Assembly (NCBI GenBank): GCA_002914845.1
Contig: JXTC01000203.1
Span: forward strand, 78,029-142,028
Direction of reading: 5' to 3'
DNA from: Trema orientale
Lineage: Eukaryota > Streptophyta > Magnoliopsida > Rosales > Cannabaceae
DNA: 64,000 nucleotides
Part shown: positions 34,939-48,785 of the stretch, piece after piece
Position numbering within the stretch: position 1 is the first letter of the stretch
How the letters are laid out: each line of letters starts with the position of its first letter
Position numbers and translations under genes: made by a program
The notes under the pieces: generated by a model
The model's input: only the letters and a program-made list of their open reading frames with translations
The model's database searches: none
What the model was told of the DNA's origin: nothing

Positions 34939-37760
34939 TGTGGTGCTCAAGATTCTCACATGCATACTAAGCTAATAATAAACATGTTCCAATTGCATAT
35001 TAGGCATCTAGAAGTTATTAATACCAATTTCATAGTAACATGCGCATTCCTTATGTTATGCACTTTTACATACATGTTATTATACTAATGATTGTCGAAG
35101 TATCCTGATGCAATGTAAAGGTTTGATACCCTCAGAGAAAGAGCTCAGTATGCTAAAAGAACAAAGAATATATTCGGTAAAATGCAATTTTTACGCTTTT
35201 TGGAGCTGAATTCATTGTGTATTTAACACGTCAAATAGCTTTAATTCAATGTCTAGGAGTCATTTATAGTATTTTATTTGTCGGTCCCAAGTAAGCACGA
35301 GGTGGCATTCATGAGACTAATTTTTGTTCATTCTAATAATTGAGTACTAATACTATGTTTGCATTATTAACTGGAGTCTAATTGACTTATTTTTATGTTT
35401 AATAATTGGTTGTGGGACTAGGTTCCACCAGATTACAATAAAACCTGTCATATGGGATCATAAGTTAAAGTATGACTAGTTTTCACTTTCTAAGCTAGGA
35501 TTCACCAACTTTGTCTATATTTAAGTGTATGAGAATGATCAGCAATGTGGTGAGTAAACTAAGGATGATTTAAAGCTGGACACATAGAAAGTAAAGTGTA
35601 AAATACTAAAAAAAACCCTAGAATTTGACTTATGTCGTTCCTAGTCATTAAGTGTTATTTTTAAACTAAATCTGGTCATTTTCTTCCTTTTTCTCTCCTG
35701 CCACGACCTGAAACTCTCAAGTACCTTTCTACACTTTTATCGACTCCTCTTAGTCATATCCAAGAGTTTCTAAGTAGTAAAACTCAAGTTGGAGCTCTAG
35801 AAAACGAGATATATCAAAACTAGTCGAGGTAATTCTACTTATTCTTCTTCCTAGATCTTATTCTTTAATTTCAATTCTCCACTTGTTTGCACTTAAATAA
35901 TAGTTCCTTCAAGTCCTCTTAAGTCCTAAAATCTATTTCTAAGCCTTGGGAATCAGTTTGGTGGAGGTAGAAGGCAAAAACTTCAGCAAAAGCTCAAACT
36001 AGTCAAGGTGAGGCCTAATTGGGATTTTGAGCTTTTAGTTGTTTTTTCTTGCTACAGCCCTTAAACCAAAGCTTTTATTTGATGAATAAAAGTCACAAGA
36101 AACTTATATATTGCTAGAAATATAAAATTTAAGTGGAAGGTTAAAGTTAGATATAAAGCCCTAAAGTTTGCTATTTATAGATTTAAGTGTTTTTATGTGT
36201 AGTAGATTAAGTTTTCTATATTTGTAATCTGATTTCTTAAACTTAGAATATATATTTTATTGATCCTATTATTTATTACACTTATTTGGTGTCTGGTTGT
36301 GATGACATACAAGTGTAAAAGTAGTTTTAAACTTTGTTTAAATCGAAAAGAATTCAAATGCACTTAGGTTATTCTAAATAATCCTCTTTGATGCGTATAT
36401 GTGAGAATTGGCTTGTAAATTAGGTCTTAAACCATGAATTAAAATATGTGAAAATTCCTAAAAATAGAAGAGGTGTTGTCTGAATATTTTTAAAACCAAA
36501 TGGTACTATGTAAAAGCCAATGGACTAGTTTTTACGAAATAATGTGTCATTTTGGATCATTTTTGTACTAATAAACTAGCATTATATTTTGATACTTTTG
36601 AACAATTTTTAATACTAGTTATTAACTATAAGTACCTCAAATGACTTGTATACTTTCAGATTATTTTATGATCAAGTTTCCTAATTTAGTAATAGTTCTG
36701 ATTTCGGTCTTGTTCAAGTATCTTGGTGCATTCATTTTGGTAAAATGTGTATCTTGAATAAAAGAAATTCATAGCACACTAGTCTCTTAAGGATATTGAC
36801 GTTTTTCACTATCAATTCCTATTTAGGACACGGGGTAAGTAAAGACTTACAACGGCATCACAAGAACTATGTGGAAGAAGTCATTATGTGAAACTTATTT
36901 ATTCTTGAAAATTATGAAATGGCATACACATGGCACGTCTTGCATGCAAATTGAAAATTTCATTACAAAGTATTTGAAAGTGAGTACCATTAAACTAATT
37001 TTGTAAGATAAATTTTAATTGCAATTACTAGTCTGTCAGATCTGGATAGATAAGTTTATTGATGCAGACTCTCCCGTTGAAGCGAAACCTGTGGATCTTA
37101 TGATGTGTCTCGTTGAAGCGGGACAATATTACCGCGGTGTGAGATGCCCCTTTGATGAGGGAATGAGTTTTTAATAAAAACCTCATACGACGGTCGCACA
37201 TTATTTTTTTTACTCTTGGCCAGAGTTTCCGTACAATACTATCACGACCTATCGACTTACAGGACTAGCAATGTGCTACAAGGCCCAACTATGAATATTT
37301 TTTTTTAGGAAAGGCATGGACTCAAATGTTTAAGAAAAAAATATATATATAAGTGCACATAGTTTTTACTTACTGAGCTTTAGCTCATTTTAGTCTTGTG
37401 ATGCAAATGAAGAGGCACATTTTGGTGTTGATTAGTTAGTTACGTTGCTTACCTTTTGTCACCATAATTGTATAGATGTGGACGAATTTGACCTGTGGGC
37501 GATGGTTTTGTATTACGATATTTTGGGTGTGATGAAAATACTACTGCTGATGGCAAAAAAGATTGATAAAAATCTCTTTTGATTGTACATTTTATAAAGA
37601 TACTTTCAATAAGAAATGCCATGCAATTTCTTTTGTTTAAAGGTTTTGGAAAGTTTAAATTTGCCCACCTTTTTATAAAACTAAAGATATGGTTTAAGAA
37701 ACAATAATACTTCACAGTTTGACCGTACATGATAATATAGTTAAACTATGGGGTATTACA
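34939..37760 (+). mobile_element. Solo LTR (copy B), 2822 bp, same family as copy A, 5-bp TSD TAGTG
   Basis: It begins TGTGGTGCTC at 34939 and ends GGTATTACA at 37760, with exact TAGTG duplications at 34934-34938 and 37761-37765. It follows copy A (10878-13690) from end to end, including the CAAGATTCTCACATGCAT start, AAGCACGAGGTGGCA, the TGCCACACAG/TGCCATGCAA region near the 3' end and TTACTGAGCTTTAGCTCATTTTAGT. It lacks about 0.1 kb of copy A in places and has extra sequence around 36530-36680. No internal retroviral genes are present. Confidence 0.9.
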
Positions 37761-38867
37761 TAGTGCATTGTAACCTTCATAATTCGAATCATAGTTATAC
37801 TTTAATTTAATCAATTGTTCTTACAACATAAAATTTGAAACATTATACTAAAAAATGAATGTTTTCATTAACTTTTATTAAATTATTTATAAATAGATTT
37901 AAGTACAAATTTTTATGCACGATTTTAATATAAAACTTTACTTACACAGAAGATGAATAAATTTACGTTTTTTAAAAAGAAAATAAAAAAATGTGAATAG
38001 ATTAACTTCTTCAAAACAATTATATTTTTAACAAAAAAAGATATCAATTTGAATGACATTGCTGGAAAAAACATAAACAAATTAAAATGTGTATAGGATA
38101 TATAATCAAAATAGAAACCTATTAGTATATAAGAAGAAAAAAAAATGCACCTAGCTGTTTAGTCAGTAAAAAAACCATTAAAAAAAACCTATAAATGTTA
38201 TTTAAACTATATGTATAAGATATATAACTAAAAAAAACAGGTAAAAGAAAAAGATTTTCATTCTACATTATATAGTAATAAATAATAATAAACAAAAATT
38301 AACATGCATTAAACAAAAGCACATGCTTTTAGTATATTTTTTTATAAAAAATATTTTTTTATTTGTAATTTAATTGTTCTAAAAAGAATGAAAAAGGGAA
38401 AAAATAGGTTTTATATACAAAAATAAATAGAATAATGTAATTTTTTAAAATAATAATAAACTAAAATAACTTAAATAATATCAAAAAAATAAAATAATTT
38501 ACACAACGTAAAAAGATATTTTAATATATGAATAATATAATAATAATAATATAAAAATTAATAAGTCACAATTAAATAATTATAAATAAAACATAGTATA
38601 ATAAAATAATTTGAAAAAATTATAAACTTAAATACTATAAATAATTTTAATGTATCAGTATAATAATAACATTAGAAATAATATTCTTAAATGAAATTAT
38701 TATAGTATAAATAAATTAATATAATAGGAAAAATAAGTATAGAAAAAAATCTTAATCAATTTATATACAAAGAACATAATTATATTATCTGATCAGTTTC
38801 TAATAAATAAATACTAACATAATAATGCTTGCTTTTTATTTTCTTAATTAGATAGATAATAGAACAA

Positions 38868-38997
38868 TGTCAAGAAAATTTTCATCATCAAGATGTCAAC
38901 GTAAACAAAATTACCATTGTCTTCGAAATGAAGACTCTGCACTTAGCTATGATGATATTCCGAATCATCAAGATAGGGACTCTTGTAATTAATTTAC
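38868..38997 (+). pseudogene. Helitron Rep leader-like fragment
   Basis: An ATG frame reads MSRKFSSSRCQRKQNYHCLR then NEDSALSYDDI and stops at TAA. It resembles the N-terminus of the decayed Helitron gene at 59677 on the other strand (MSENFRPSKRQCRRRHYCLL then NEDSVFSSDTI). Shared positions include MS..F, S..Q, CL.NEDS, S.D.I. It is about 42 codons and no Rep or helicase sequence follows, so it is a fragment. Confidence 0.45.
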
Positions 38998-39470
38998 TTA
39001 TACTTAAAGATAAATATTTAATATCTTAATAACAAAAATGTATTATCTTCTTTTTTTAAAAAAACATATAAATTAATTTCATTCTTTCCTCCTACTCTAA
39101 AAAAATTATTTTTCTAATTGCAGTGAAGAAGAACAAGAAAAAAGAAAAAAACAAAAATTATGAAAAGAATGATCAAAATTTATCGTTACAATAATAGTTT
39201 GTAATATTTTAAACAATACTTTGTTATATTGTACACTAATATCATCTTATTATAAAAAAAATTTAACATCTTATTGTAAATAATTATAATATATTATAAA
39301 TAATATAATTAATATTTTATATACCGATTTACTCTATCCCATATCACAACTTAACATAATCCGCCTCAAAAACGCGAATTACAAGACGTGAAACATAGAA
39401 AGGTACGATAGCTTTTTTTTTTTTTTTTTCCCAACCCGGTCATGACATAGAAAAAGAAAACCCAAATACC

Positions 39471-39634
39471 GATAATTATGTGGTATGTTGATGTCTCAGC
39501 GAAAAAAATTGTAATATGTTGATGTAGGACAGCCGAAGAGACTAGGCCCACTGACAATTATGTAGTATGGTGATGTCTCGGCGAAAAAAATTGTAATATG
39601 TTGATGTAGGATAGCCGAAGAGACTAGGCCCACC
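39471..39634. repeat. 82-bp tandem duplication
   Basis: GATAATTATGTGGTATG at 39471 recurs as GACAATTATGTAGTATG at 39553. The rest of the unit, including GCGAAAAAAATTGTAATATG and AGCCGAAGAGACTAGGCCCA, is almost unchanged, so the duplication is recent. It stands out as GC-richer DNA within AT-rich surroundings. Confidence 0.92.
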
Positions 39635-40469
39635 GTGTCTTCTCAAGCCATCATAGTCTTACCTGATTTGTTATTAGTCACCCGTTGCTAGCTATACATT
39701 TTTACTAGTTGGTCTCTAATTTCTAAATTCCTATTTTCCATTTTTTTAAAATAGTCTTTTAATTTAACTAAGAACTTCACTTAATATTTTCATATTTCTA
39801 ACTTAAGATTAGCTATTAAAATTACTATTTTCCCAAGTTGGAGGAAGTTTATGCATAATACCAATAATGTAGGCATAACATATTTTAAAGTAATGTAGTC
39901 GAATTACGAATTATATACATGATAAAAGTACGTATTTTTTATTTAAATAAAATACTATTGACCAAATTTACTTTTTTTTTTTTAAATTACAAATGGGGGT
40001 GAGAGATTTGAATTTAATATCTCAATATTAAAAGTGGATGTGGTTAAACTTAAGTTAAACCTACAACCACTCTAAAGTTTTCTTTCAATATACTGCTAAA
40101 TAATGAGAAAAACAATCAATTGTGAAATAAGTTTTCTTTCAAATTCCACTTATTTCACAATAGATTATTTTTTTTATTATTTATCACGTATTGTTGTTGT
40201 CGTTTTGATTTATTTAATATTCAATCAATTTCAATAAATGGTATATAAAATTTATGACCAATTAAATTTAATTAAATTAGGTGACAAGTGTAATATTTTT
40301 TTTTTAATAAAATTTCGCAACTCATTAGCGTACTTTTATACAAATATATTTCAAAATTCATTGTAATATACACATATAAATAAATTTCTGAATGGAAATA
40401 TATAGGTACAAATAAATTTATGAATTTTTAGGAAACACGCTCTATCATGAATTTTTAAAGTATTTTTTA

Positions 40470-40470
40470 N

Positions 40471-40506
<36 letters not shown>
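40470..40506. other. Ambiguous base followed by long poly-A
   Basis: An N at 40470 is followed by an uninterrupted run of about 36 A. The length of the run may be an assembly artefact. A second N is at 11582 inside solo LTR copy A. Confidence 0.9.
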
Positions 40507-40508
<2 letters not shown>

Positions 40509-43500
40509 TCACACTTTGAAATTTAAAAATTTGTATCTTCCTCCATATTTTCCTCAATTTATGTTAGTCAAATAATTCTTTTTGGAAATATTTTAACTGT
40601 TTTGAGAGAAAAATAATATAATTTGAGTTTGGATTTGTAACTTTTTGGGAAATAAATTTGTTAAAATATGGACAAATAATACAAATTTTTTGAATTTCAA
40701 AATGTAAACAGATTTTTTTTAGCAGAAACGAAAATATAAGGTTTAAATTTGCAAAAAGACTAATCTTCAGGATGTGTTTTTGTAGTCACCCTCTTGCTAA
40801 TTATACTTTTTTTTGAACACTTCTATCTATTGGTTAAAGGAATTTGCCAATTGTATTGTATTCTTTCCCAAATGATTTTATAAAATAAAGGAGTTTTCAT
40901 CTTTTTCCTTAAAAACATGTTTTTTTTATCAGTTTTTTCATTTCAATAATAATATTTCAAAGATAGAGTTTACGATTCACAATTGTTCTTATCCGAAAAC
41001 ACCATTCAATGTGGTAAGAATTAAGGAACGATAATCGACAAAATAATGAAAAATAAGAACACACAGATTTAAGTGGAAAATCCTAATCGGGAAAAACCAC
41101 TGGCAGAGGAGGAAATTTCACTATATCGAAAATAAAGTACAGAAGGTAGAGTTTTACACGGCCAAGCCAAAATATATAGAATTCCCAAAACCCTAAAATA
41201 CATATGTGTACAGACAAAAAAATTGTACGGAAAAGAAAAATAGCCCAATAAAATAGGTCCATACCATCACTGATCTCAAAATTTCTCCCAATTATAAAAA
41301 AAATACCACATACGTCACACCGCGAAGATTTCGAGCTGGAGCAAATAGAATTCGGGTCATGAACTCTAACACAATGCACCAAATTTGATTTAGGCTGCCC
41401 TACATCATGTGTCTCCAAATTTGCACTCTGCACATTTATGTGAGGAATACTAGACATTGATTTCGTACTTCTGGTTATATTTCATTACAATGTAATTTAA
41501 ATAGGTTTCTCAAACGTCCGTTCCAAGGATCTGTACGTTTAACATGATTTCTTCTATTACTTTAACATATGATTTCTTTTCAATAATTTGATTTGATAAA
41601 GGTCATATTCCAGATAATAAAGAAGATAAAAAGCAAAAAAGAAAAATAACAAAAAAGTTCCTACTTGATATAAAGAGATTAGAGACTAACGTACTCGTCT
41701 GCTTAATCGTTATTTCAGGTACTTATTATTTTTTCTCTTCCATCTGCTACTAAAGCCTTTAAGTATGCAATTTTATATAAAAGCGTACATAACTTCCAAT
41801 TTATTCAGTATTAATCATAGACGAAAAGGAAAGAATTAGATCAAAATTTGATCAATTTTTATTTTCATTAACTAGTTTGTATGTCAATCCAACAACTTGA
41901 TTGCATGGTTGGACGACTCCTTTGGCTTGTATAAAAAGCGTTTTCGTGGTTGTTTCTCAACCATTAATATTATCTGAAGAAATTAGAGAAGTGGCAAATG
42001 TGCTACTTTGAATAGTGAAAGGCAATGATTTTCATTATTTGAAAGGGTTGGTAAAGTTATGATTGTGGTTCTATATAGATGAAAGTATTGATTGTGCATT
42101 ATTCACTTTTTCAAAAGTCAATTTTTACGTTAAATATAGAGGTCAGGTTAAAAGACTCGGACTTACTTCGGGTTTTTTTTTTTTTTTGGAAAGACTTCTT
42201 GAAGGAATCAAATTAATGACTAGCTAAATTAGCTATAAAAATAGTACAAATTTCTACAGAAAAAAAATAAAAATATCCCTCAAGATAAATCCAAATTGGG
42301 ACTTTACTTCAAATTTTGGGTATAGACATTATACCAGTGTGATATAGACATCTTTATATTTATAATTACATAAAAGTTAAAGGCAATATCAAGTCTGAGA
42401 TACTACTAGTAATCTTGCTTCTATATCCCTAAACAATTGATAATGGACATACTTACCCAAAAAGGAACAAAAAATGAAGTACAAGGAAAAAATTTAACAT
42501 ATAATTAAAGCATAGATTTTAAGGACTTGATACATGATATTTATGTTATTTTTCATGAAAAAATGAAATAAACGATAGAAAAATCTCAAACAATGTATTA
42601 AAGACGTTTTTTTCATTATCCATTTCACTTGAAGAAACATAAAATAAAAATTATAAATATTGTCGAACAAATACTAAATTACGAATAATTCTTTCCATCT
42701 TAATGGTAGAATATATAAATCTAGGTTGCTTTGGCAAATAGGAGGTAGTAATTCTAATAAATTACTAACGTTCCTATTCCCTAGAAATTTTCATTTTACA
42801 CAAATCACTAGCACTTTCTTTCCTATGCAGTAACTGACTATATATAACCTTATATTTATAATTCAGACTAAATCTTGATGCATTTGATCCCAAGTTAGAA
42901 TAGTCACTTCCTCTACCTTAAAAATTTAATTACATTGGATGTACATCTTTATGAAACCATAGTACCAAATTAAACTATTATAGAAATGTTAGTCAAGACT
43001 TAGTTGAAGAATCCACTAGTGCACCAATCGAGTTCCAATAAGATTAGTGAACTCAAGATATATAGGTGAACTAATTCAAATTTTTGCCTTTTTCTTCTAT
43101 GTTGTAGGATGCAGAAAATGGCCGTTTCCATTCTCATAACCTAATTATTAGGGAGTGGCATGATGAAAAAATAAAGATTACTTCATTCTAGTAACTAAGA
43201 TACTTACCATCGAGAATCTAATATTATAGGTTCGAGTTATTCTAACATGATAATCAAATTATCTGGAAACTTCATTATCTTTCCCATAATCGACGGACCG
43301 ATGGAGTGATAGGCATATCTTTCGGCTCAAAGGGTATTGAGTTCGAGTCGTTGTAAACACCCCCATCTTCTTGGAAACCTTCGAGTTTTAGGGGAATAAA
43401 GAAAAGTAGGTAGGATTAGGATAGTTGGAATTTGGCAGCTTCACAAAGTCGTATTAACTAAAGAAAAAAAAAAAAAGGAAGACAATGACAAGGAGACATC

Positions 43501-43600
43501 ATCATTTTCAAGGATATGTTCTTTTTTTCTCTTGTGGTCCAGTCATCAGACCATCCTCTTTGGCGCGTCCTTCCCACCACCCAATCTATAGCAAGAACTC

Positions 43601-44867
43601 TTGTGAATTACCAGACTGGGCTATAACGTACTCCTTTTGACTCTGTGGTGTTCTCTCATCTATACGAACCAATATCCTACGTGGGAGACTAAACAGAGAC
43701 CAAATTGCCAATGCTTATTTAATATTACAGACTCACCCTTGTTACTCTTTTGGCACTTCTGCCTTTGCCCATTGCCTTTGACTCATTTCTTTCTTTCTTT
43801 CTCTCTTTTTTTTCACTTTTTTTCTCTCTCTCTCTCTCTCTCTCGTGAATTATTACCATCCCTTGGTAAACTGTCGGTGGGTACGAGCATCCTATGACAA
43901 GCTCACACTCAATGCTTCCGCCAGTTGGTAGTTTCTTTTGACTTTAATTATCTAGATCTTATGAACACTATGCTCCTCCTCCTCTGTTTTTATGATCATA
44001 GGAGTTTATAATGCTTACATTTTCATCTTAATACTTACTTGCCCGGGTGAGAACTCTGCCAATTGTTTACTTATTTATTTTTTATGGGCAACTTCAGTTC
44101 ATGGGTTTTTATTTATTTTTCTTGGTCTTTCATATGTTGGGTTTTGACATTTTGCCATGCATGTTTTGGTTTCTTGGTTCTAACAGTCCAAAGGTTCAGA
44201 AGATTATAAAACTCTTCCAATACCCAGTTGTATTTTAACTCTGTTGACGCAATCAGACGTTGGGTTTCACTATAATTTGCAAGATCATTGATAGGGTTTT
44301 CTCAGACAATTTTGGAAAGATAGAGATTTCATGGTTTTAAATTACCTTTATCAAGTGAATCTGGTTAATAAAAACGATGAAATTGCTATGTTTTGCTTAT
44401 CATAGAAAGCTATGAGCCACTTCTAGTTAATCTGTTCTTCCTTTTAAAGCCTTCTCTAATTTGCAATTGTAATTACTTATCCTGCTTATAATTGATGAAG
44501 TAGGAAATGTTAAAGCTGCAAATTTGGGTTACTTAAACTCACTTTCTCTCTCTCTCTCTCTCTCCACAAATTTAGTGAGCACTGTTCTTTAAATTGAGCT
44601 TTGTTTTCCAGCTGGCATTAAATCTACTTAGCCAATCTTAACCCATGTCCTGAATGGACAGAAAGATGTGCTTTAACTTCGAATATTGAAGCCCTAGTTA
44701 GCATGTCTTAATCAGAAGTTGTTACTGTCAAAACATTGAAAACAAGTTGACATTCTAGCTGAGCTACCAGTTCATATCTTCTTCTTTGCTTTCTCAGTTC
44801 CTGTTTTTGCTTTTAAGCCTGTTTGTTTGCATTCCCTTTTTTGGTTCTTCAAACAGCAATCTAAATC
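43601..44867 (+). promoter_or_regulatory. Probable promoter and 5' leader of the filament-like protein gene
   Basis: A CT-rich tract at about 43796-43845 (with (CT)n) and another at 44543-44565 precede the start codon at 44868. Such pyrimidine tracts are common in plant core promoters and leaders. A leader intron is possible, but I cannot fix its borders. Confidence 0.4.
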
Positions 44868-47800
44868 ATGGATCACAAGACATGGCTTTGGAGGAAAAAA
44901 TCTTCGGAGAAGACCATTTTTGTAACTGATAAAGTTGGTAATCCTTTGCGAAGAACTGAAGAGGTAATAAGAGCTCCTTTTTCTTGCTGCATTTGCTTTA
45001 ATTTTCACTTAATGTGTTGGTCACTTTCGCATATTTTATATTGTCATCAATCTCAAGATGTATATGTTAAACCTTCAGTTTAGTATCAGAATCTGATAAA
45101 TGGATCACCATCATATACTATATTAGATACAAAAACTTACAACAGATAAAGCAGTTGGATCTGATAAATCTGGGAAAACTCTGAATGAGAAGTTAGCTTC
45201 AGTCCTACTAGATTGTAATGTTAAAGAAGATCTTGTGACGAAAGGCTTGAAAATAGCTGAAGAAACCATGACAGGTGATTCAAACTGATCCTCTCTTCAT
45301 GTCTTCCCGCTTTCTATCATGTTTCCTTTCTTTTAAGTATTTGTAGTCTTCTCTTGATGCTTACATTTGATGTTTCCTTGATTCAATAAATGAATGTTCC
45401 TTTAGGCCAAGAGAAGGCAAAAGAAGAGACAGAATCTCTAAAACAAGAGCTAGATGAAGCTTTAAAGCAGGGAGTAGCTGCGAAAGAAAGACAAACTAAT
45501 TCAGATGCTGAACTAAACGAATGCAAGCGGCAATTAGGCATTGTTCAAGAAGAACAGGAGCAAAAGATCCGTGATGCAGTCATGATGGCGTCAAGAGAAT
45601 ATGAGAAGGCGCTAAAGAATTTGGAAGAGAAATTTACCAAGGCAAGTAAACAGCTCACAGATATAACTGTCGAGAATTCTAATCTTACCAATGCGATTCT
45701 TGTAAAAGAGAAATTGATTGAAGATTTAAATAGACGCAAGTTGCAAGCTGACGCAGAGTTTAGTGCGTTAATGACTAGACTAGATTCTAGTGAAAAGGAA
45801 AATGCTTTTCTGAAATATGAGTTCCACATGCTTGAAAAGGAGCTCCGGATTCGTAGTGAAGAAATGGAGTACTATCGTCAGTCTGCTGGTGCATTACAGA
45901 GGCAACATTTAGAGTGTGTGAAGAAGATCACAATGTTAGAAGAAGAATGTCAAAGCCTTCGTTTCCCCATGCGAAAGCGTCTTCCTGGTCCTCCTGGTCT
46001 GGCTAGGAATGTGAAGGGAAGAAACCAGACAGATATGAGAAGAAGAAAGCTGAATCCTACACAAGATCTGATTGTTAGAGATGCCACAGTACAAAACTCC
46101 CCTGAAAGTCCGAGTAAGGATTTCATATTTGAGAGATTACGTGTTATGGAAGAAGAAAATGAAGCCCTTCAAAAAATTCTAAACATGAAGAATCCTGAAC
46201 TCCATTCATCAAGAGGCACATATGCCCAAGCTGCTTCCAGATTGTCGGTGGCTGACATGCAGCTTGTGGAGCTTACTAAATGCCAGAAATCGATGGAGCT
46301 GGCAAAATGTAGTCCTATAGCGAAAAAACTTTCTATGTCCCCGGACTTTGACATCGGCAGTGATGATGGCATCAGTTCTTCTGGATCTTGGGCTAACGCA
46401 CTCATTTCTGAATTAGAACATTTCAAAAATGGGAAACTCAAAGATCCACCAAACCGCAAAGCTTTTGAAGGTTCAGATATTAGCTTGATGGATGATTTTG
46501 TTGAAATGGAAAAACTGGCAATAGTTTCTTCAGACACATCTTCCAGAAATGGTTACCCAGATTCAACTCATAGGGATCTGGTTCCAGTTGCAGAAGTCCT
46601 CTCAAGTTTAGGTGACAGGAAAAAGCAGCAACTGAAAGATGCTGACAAATCTTTTGACTGGCTTCAGGTTGTTTTGAATGTGATGTTGGAGCAAAAGCAT
46701 GTTTCCAATAGAAGTCTAGAAGAACTACTTGAGGATATCAAAATTGCCATTGGTTATATTAACCTTCCGATTATCCATCAAGCTGATAAGCCTGCAAAGT
46801 CTTGCACTCCTGCCGGAACTGATCCTCTCCATATTAGTGGATATCTTACTTGGAGTTCCCCAAGAGGATCTCCAGTCCTAAATTCTCTGAGTGGAGCTCT
46901 GAGTACCGACACCTCACCCAAAGTAAAAGGTGACCAGCATATGCAATGCAGTCTGGGTAAATCACTATCTAAAATCATTAAGCTGATTCAAGGAACCAAT
47001 TCAGGGACTTTAGTTGGGGACTATTCTCCAGATAAATCTTCAGCAACATCAGTGGACTACTTTATTCGTGTCTTTCAATGGAAACGGTCAGAACTAAATG
47101 CTATTCTACAAAGCTTTACCCATACTTGTGATGATATGCTGAATGGAAAAGCCAATCTTGAAAGCTTCGCAGAGGAAGTGGCGTCTACTTTAGACTGGAT
47201 TTTGAATAATTATGTAACTCCTAAGGAGGCTGCAAGCACAAGGGACAAAATCAAGAAGCATTTTGGTTGGGATGAAACCCGAAGAGAAAATGATCTGCAA
47301 GTGTGTCTTCCAACAGGGGAATTGGATATGGCTCAATCTGAGAAAGAGTCATTGGGTTGGCCCCTGGTTGCTTTTGGAGAAAGCAAAGATGCTTTGATCC
47401 AATCAGATAAGGTTCAGAGTGCATTACAAGAAGAAAACAACAAACTGAAAAATGAACTCAAGAATATTATGTCTGTAAAGCTTGAGATGGAAGCTATTCT
47501 AAGTTCAACAACAGAGAAAAGTGAAGCCTTGACGATACAACTCCAAGAATCACAACAAAGAATCAGAAGCTTACAAACAGAATTGGAGACTGTGAGAGAA
47601 ACAAAGGGGACGATTGAAGACGAGATTGAACATGAGAAGTTGATTAATGACGATCTTGATACCCAGCTAAGTGTGGCCAAAGCTAAACTAAATGAAGTGT
47701 TCCAGAAGGTCTCATCTTTGGAGGTTGAATTGGAGGACAAACGCAACTGTTGTGAAGAGTTAGAAGCAACATGTCTTGAGCTTCAACTCCAGCTAGAAAG

Positions 47801-48602
47801 GTAACCTTTTTCGTCTCTTAGTTTATTTTTTTATGAAACAACAAATATGTTTCTTATTGTTTTTTGAGAAATTCTGATACGAGGACTACACTTCCAGTGA
47901 TGCAACAAAGGAAACTCAAAACCACAAAATAAGCCAAGAGGAAAAGCAATCTCAAACTGTAAGTCATTGACACTTTTTCCTCTCCAAAGAAAATATTTTG
48001 TACACCAAAAATAATACCAAACCTAGAGTCTTGATACATGAAAAGCATTTACTTTTAACTGCTTAAGTATTGTGATATGAAACTTTTGAGTAAATTTTCA
48101 GGGTTGGGAGATCACGACAGCTTCAGCCAAGTTGGCAGAGTGCCAAGAAACGATTGCCAACCTAGGAAAACAGCTGAAAGCACTAGCTTCACCGAGGGAA
48201 GCAGCACTATTAGATAAGGTGTTCACCACCAGTGCAACATCCATAGCCAACAAAGATAAGAGGTTAAACAAGCGCTCCTCCCTACGCGATCGAATGCTGG
48301 CCGAGGATGATGCCAAAGCTGGGGTTGTTAACTCTCAAAAAGTCGAAGAAACCACAAGCAACGCAGAAGCCGATAAGAAACCATCCCTTGCTCAATCCGA
48401 GGGTCAGAATGCCATCAATTCTCCTGATGTCCTGGTGCATACTCCGGTAGCTTGTCGTAGTTCAAGCTGCAAAACCAGCACGGGTGGAGCTCTGGCTATT
48501 GTGCCAAGCAAAAAGAAGGGAGGTTTTGATTTGCTAAGGAAGCTACTGCTTAGAAGAAAGAAGGGACACAGTCAGAAATCTCGGTTCTCAGCCAAAGTCT
48601 GA
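44868..48602 (+). CDS. FPP: Filament-like plant protein (FPP), long coiled-coil protein
   Basis: FPP proteins are plant-specific long coiled-coil proteins, linked by study of some members to microtubules and the endomembrane/cortical system; this one's role is not known from sequence. Exons: 44868-44963, 45127-45274, 45406-47800, 47898-47958, 48102-48602, giving 1066 codons plus TGA. The start MDHKTWLWRKKSSEKT is the family's usual N-terminus. Coiled coil runs from about residue 40 to 240 (EKAKEETESLKQELDEAL and heptads), followed by the hallmark LEEECQSLRFPMRKRLPGPP. A Ser-rich central region follows, then coiled coil again from about 760 to 950, and a basic C-terminal tail (KKKGGFDLLRKLLLRRKKGH). 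The exon 4 acceptor at 47897 was chosen because it restores frame and avoids an upstream TGA. No defect is seen. Confidence 0.93.
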
Positions 48603-48785
48603 CTATCAGAAAAGCTGACTCTAAAAGAATGTCATGGCATGACAAGTAGTAGTCTGCATGGCCTTGGAGGCAATGAGAAACAGCAGCGTGTTGGAGTTGT
48701 TCTTGATTGTGGTGTTTGGTTGCTTGACCTCCTTGACGACTGGAGATGCCAATAAAAGGTTTGGGCTTCTTTTCTTAATTTTTAT

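Larger units (their letters stand above)
37766..43600. other. AT-rich gene desert with repeat debris
   Basis: No intact gene is seen. 37790-39340 is extremely AT-rich, with many TAATAATAA-type runs. The region includes a Helitron-leader-like fragment (38868-38997) and an 82-bp tandem duplication (39471-39634). An N followed by a long A run at 40470-40506 may mark a sequencing or assembly problem. An LTR-like piece lies at about 41040-41460 (ACACAGATTTAAGTGGAAAA and following), with an open frame on - that looks accidental. Confidence 0.5.

Noticed and set aside
41083..41457. 124-codon open frame on -
   Set aside because: No recognisable domain is present and it lies in an LTR-like repeat piece, so it is probably accidental.
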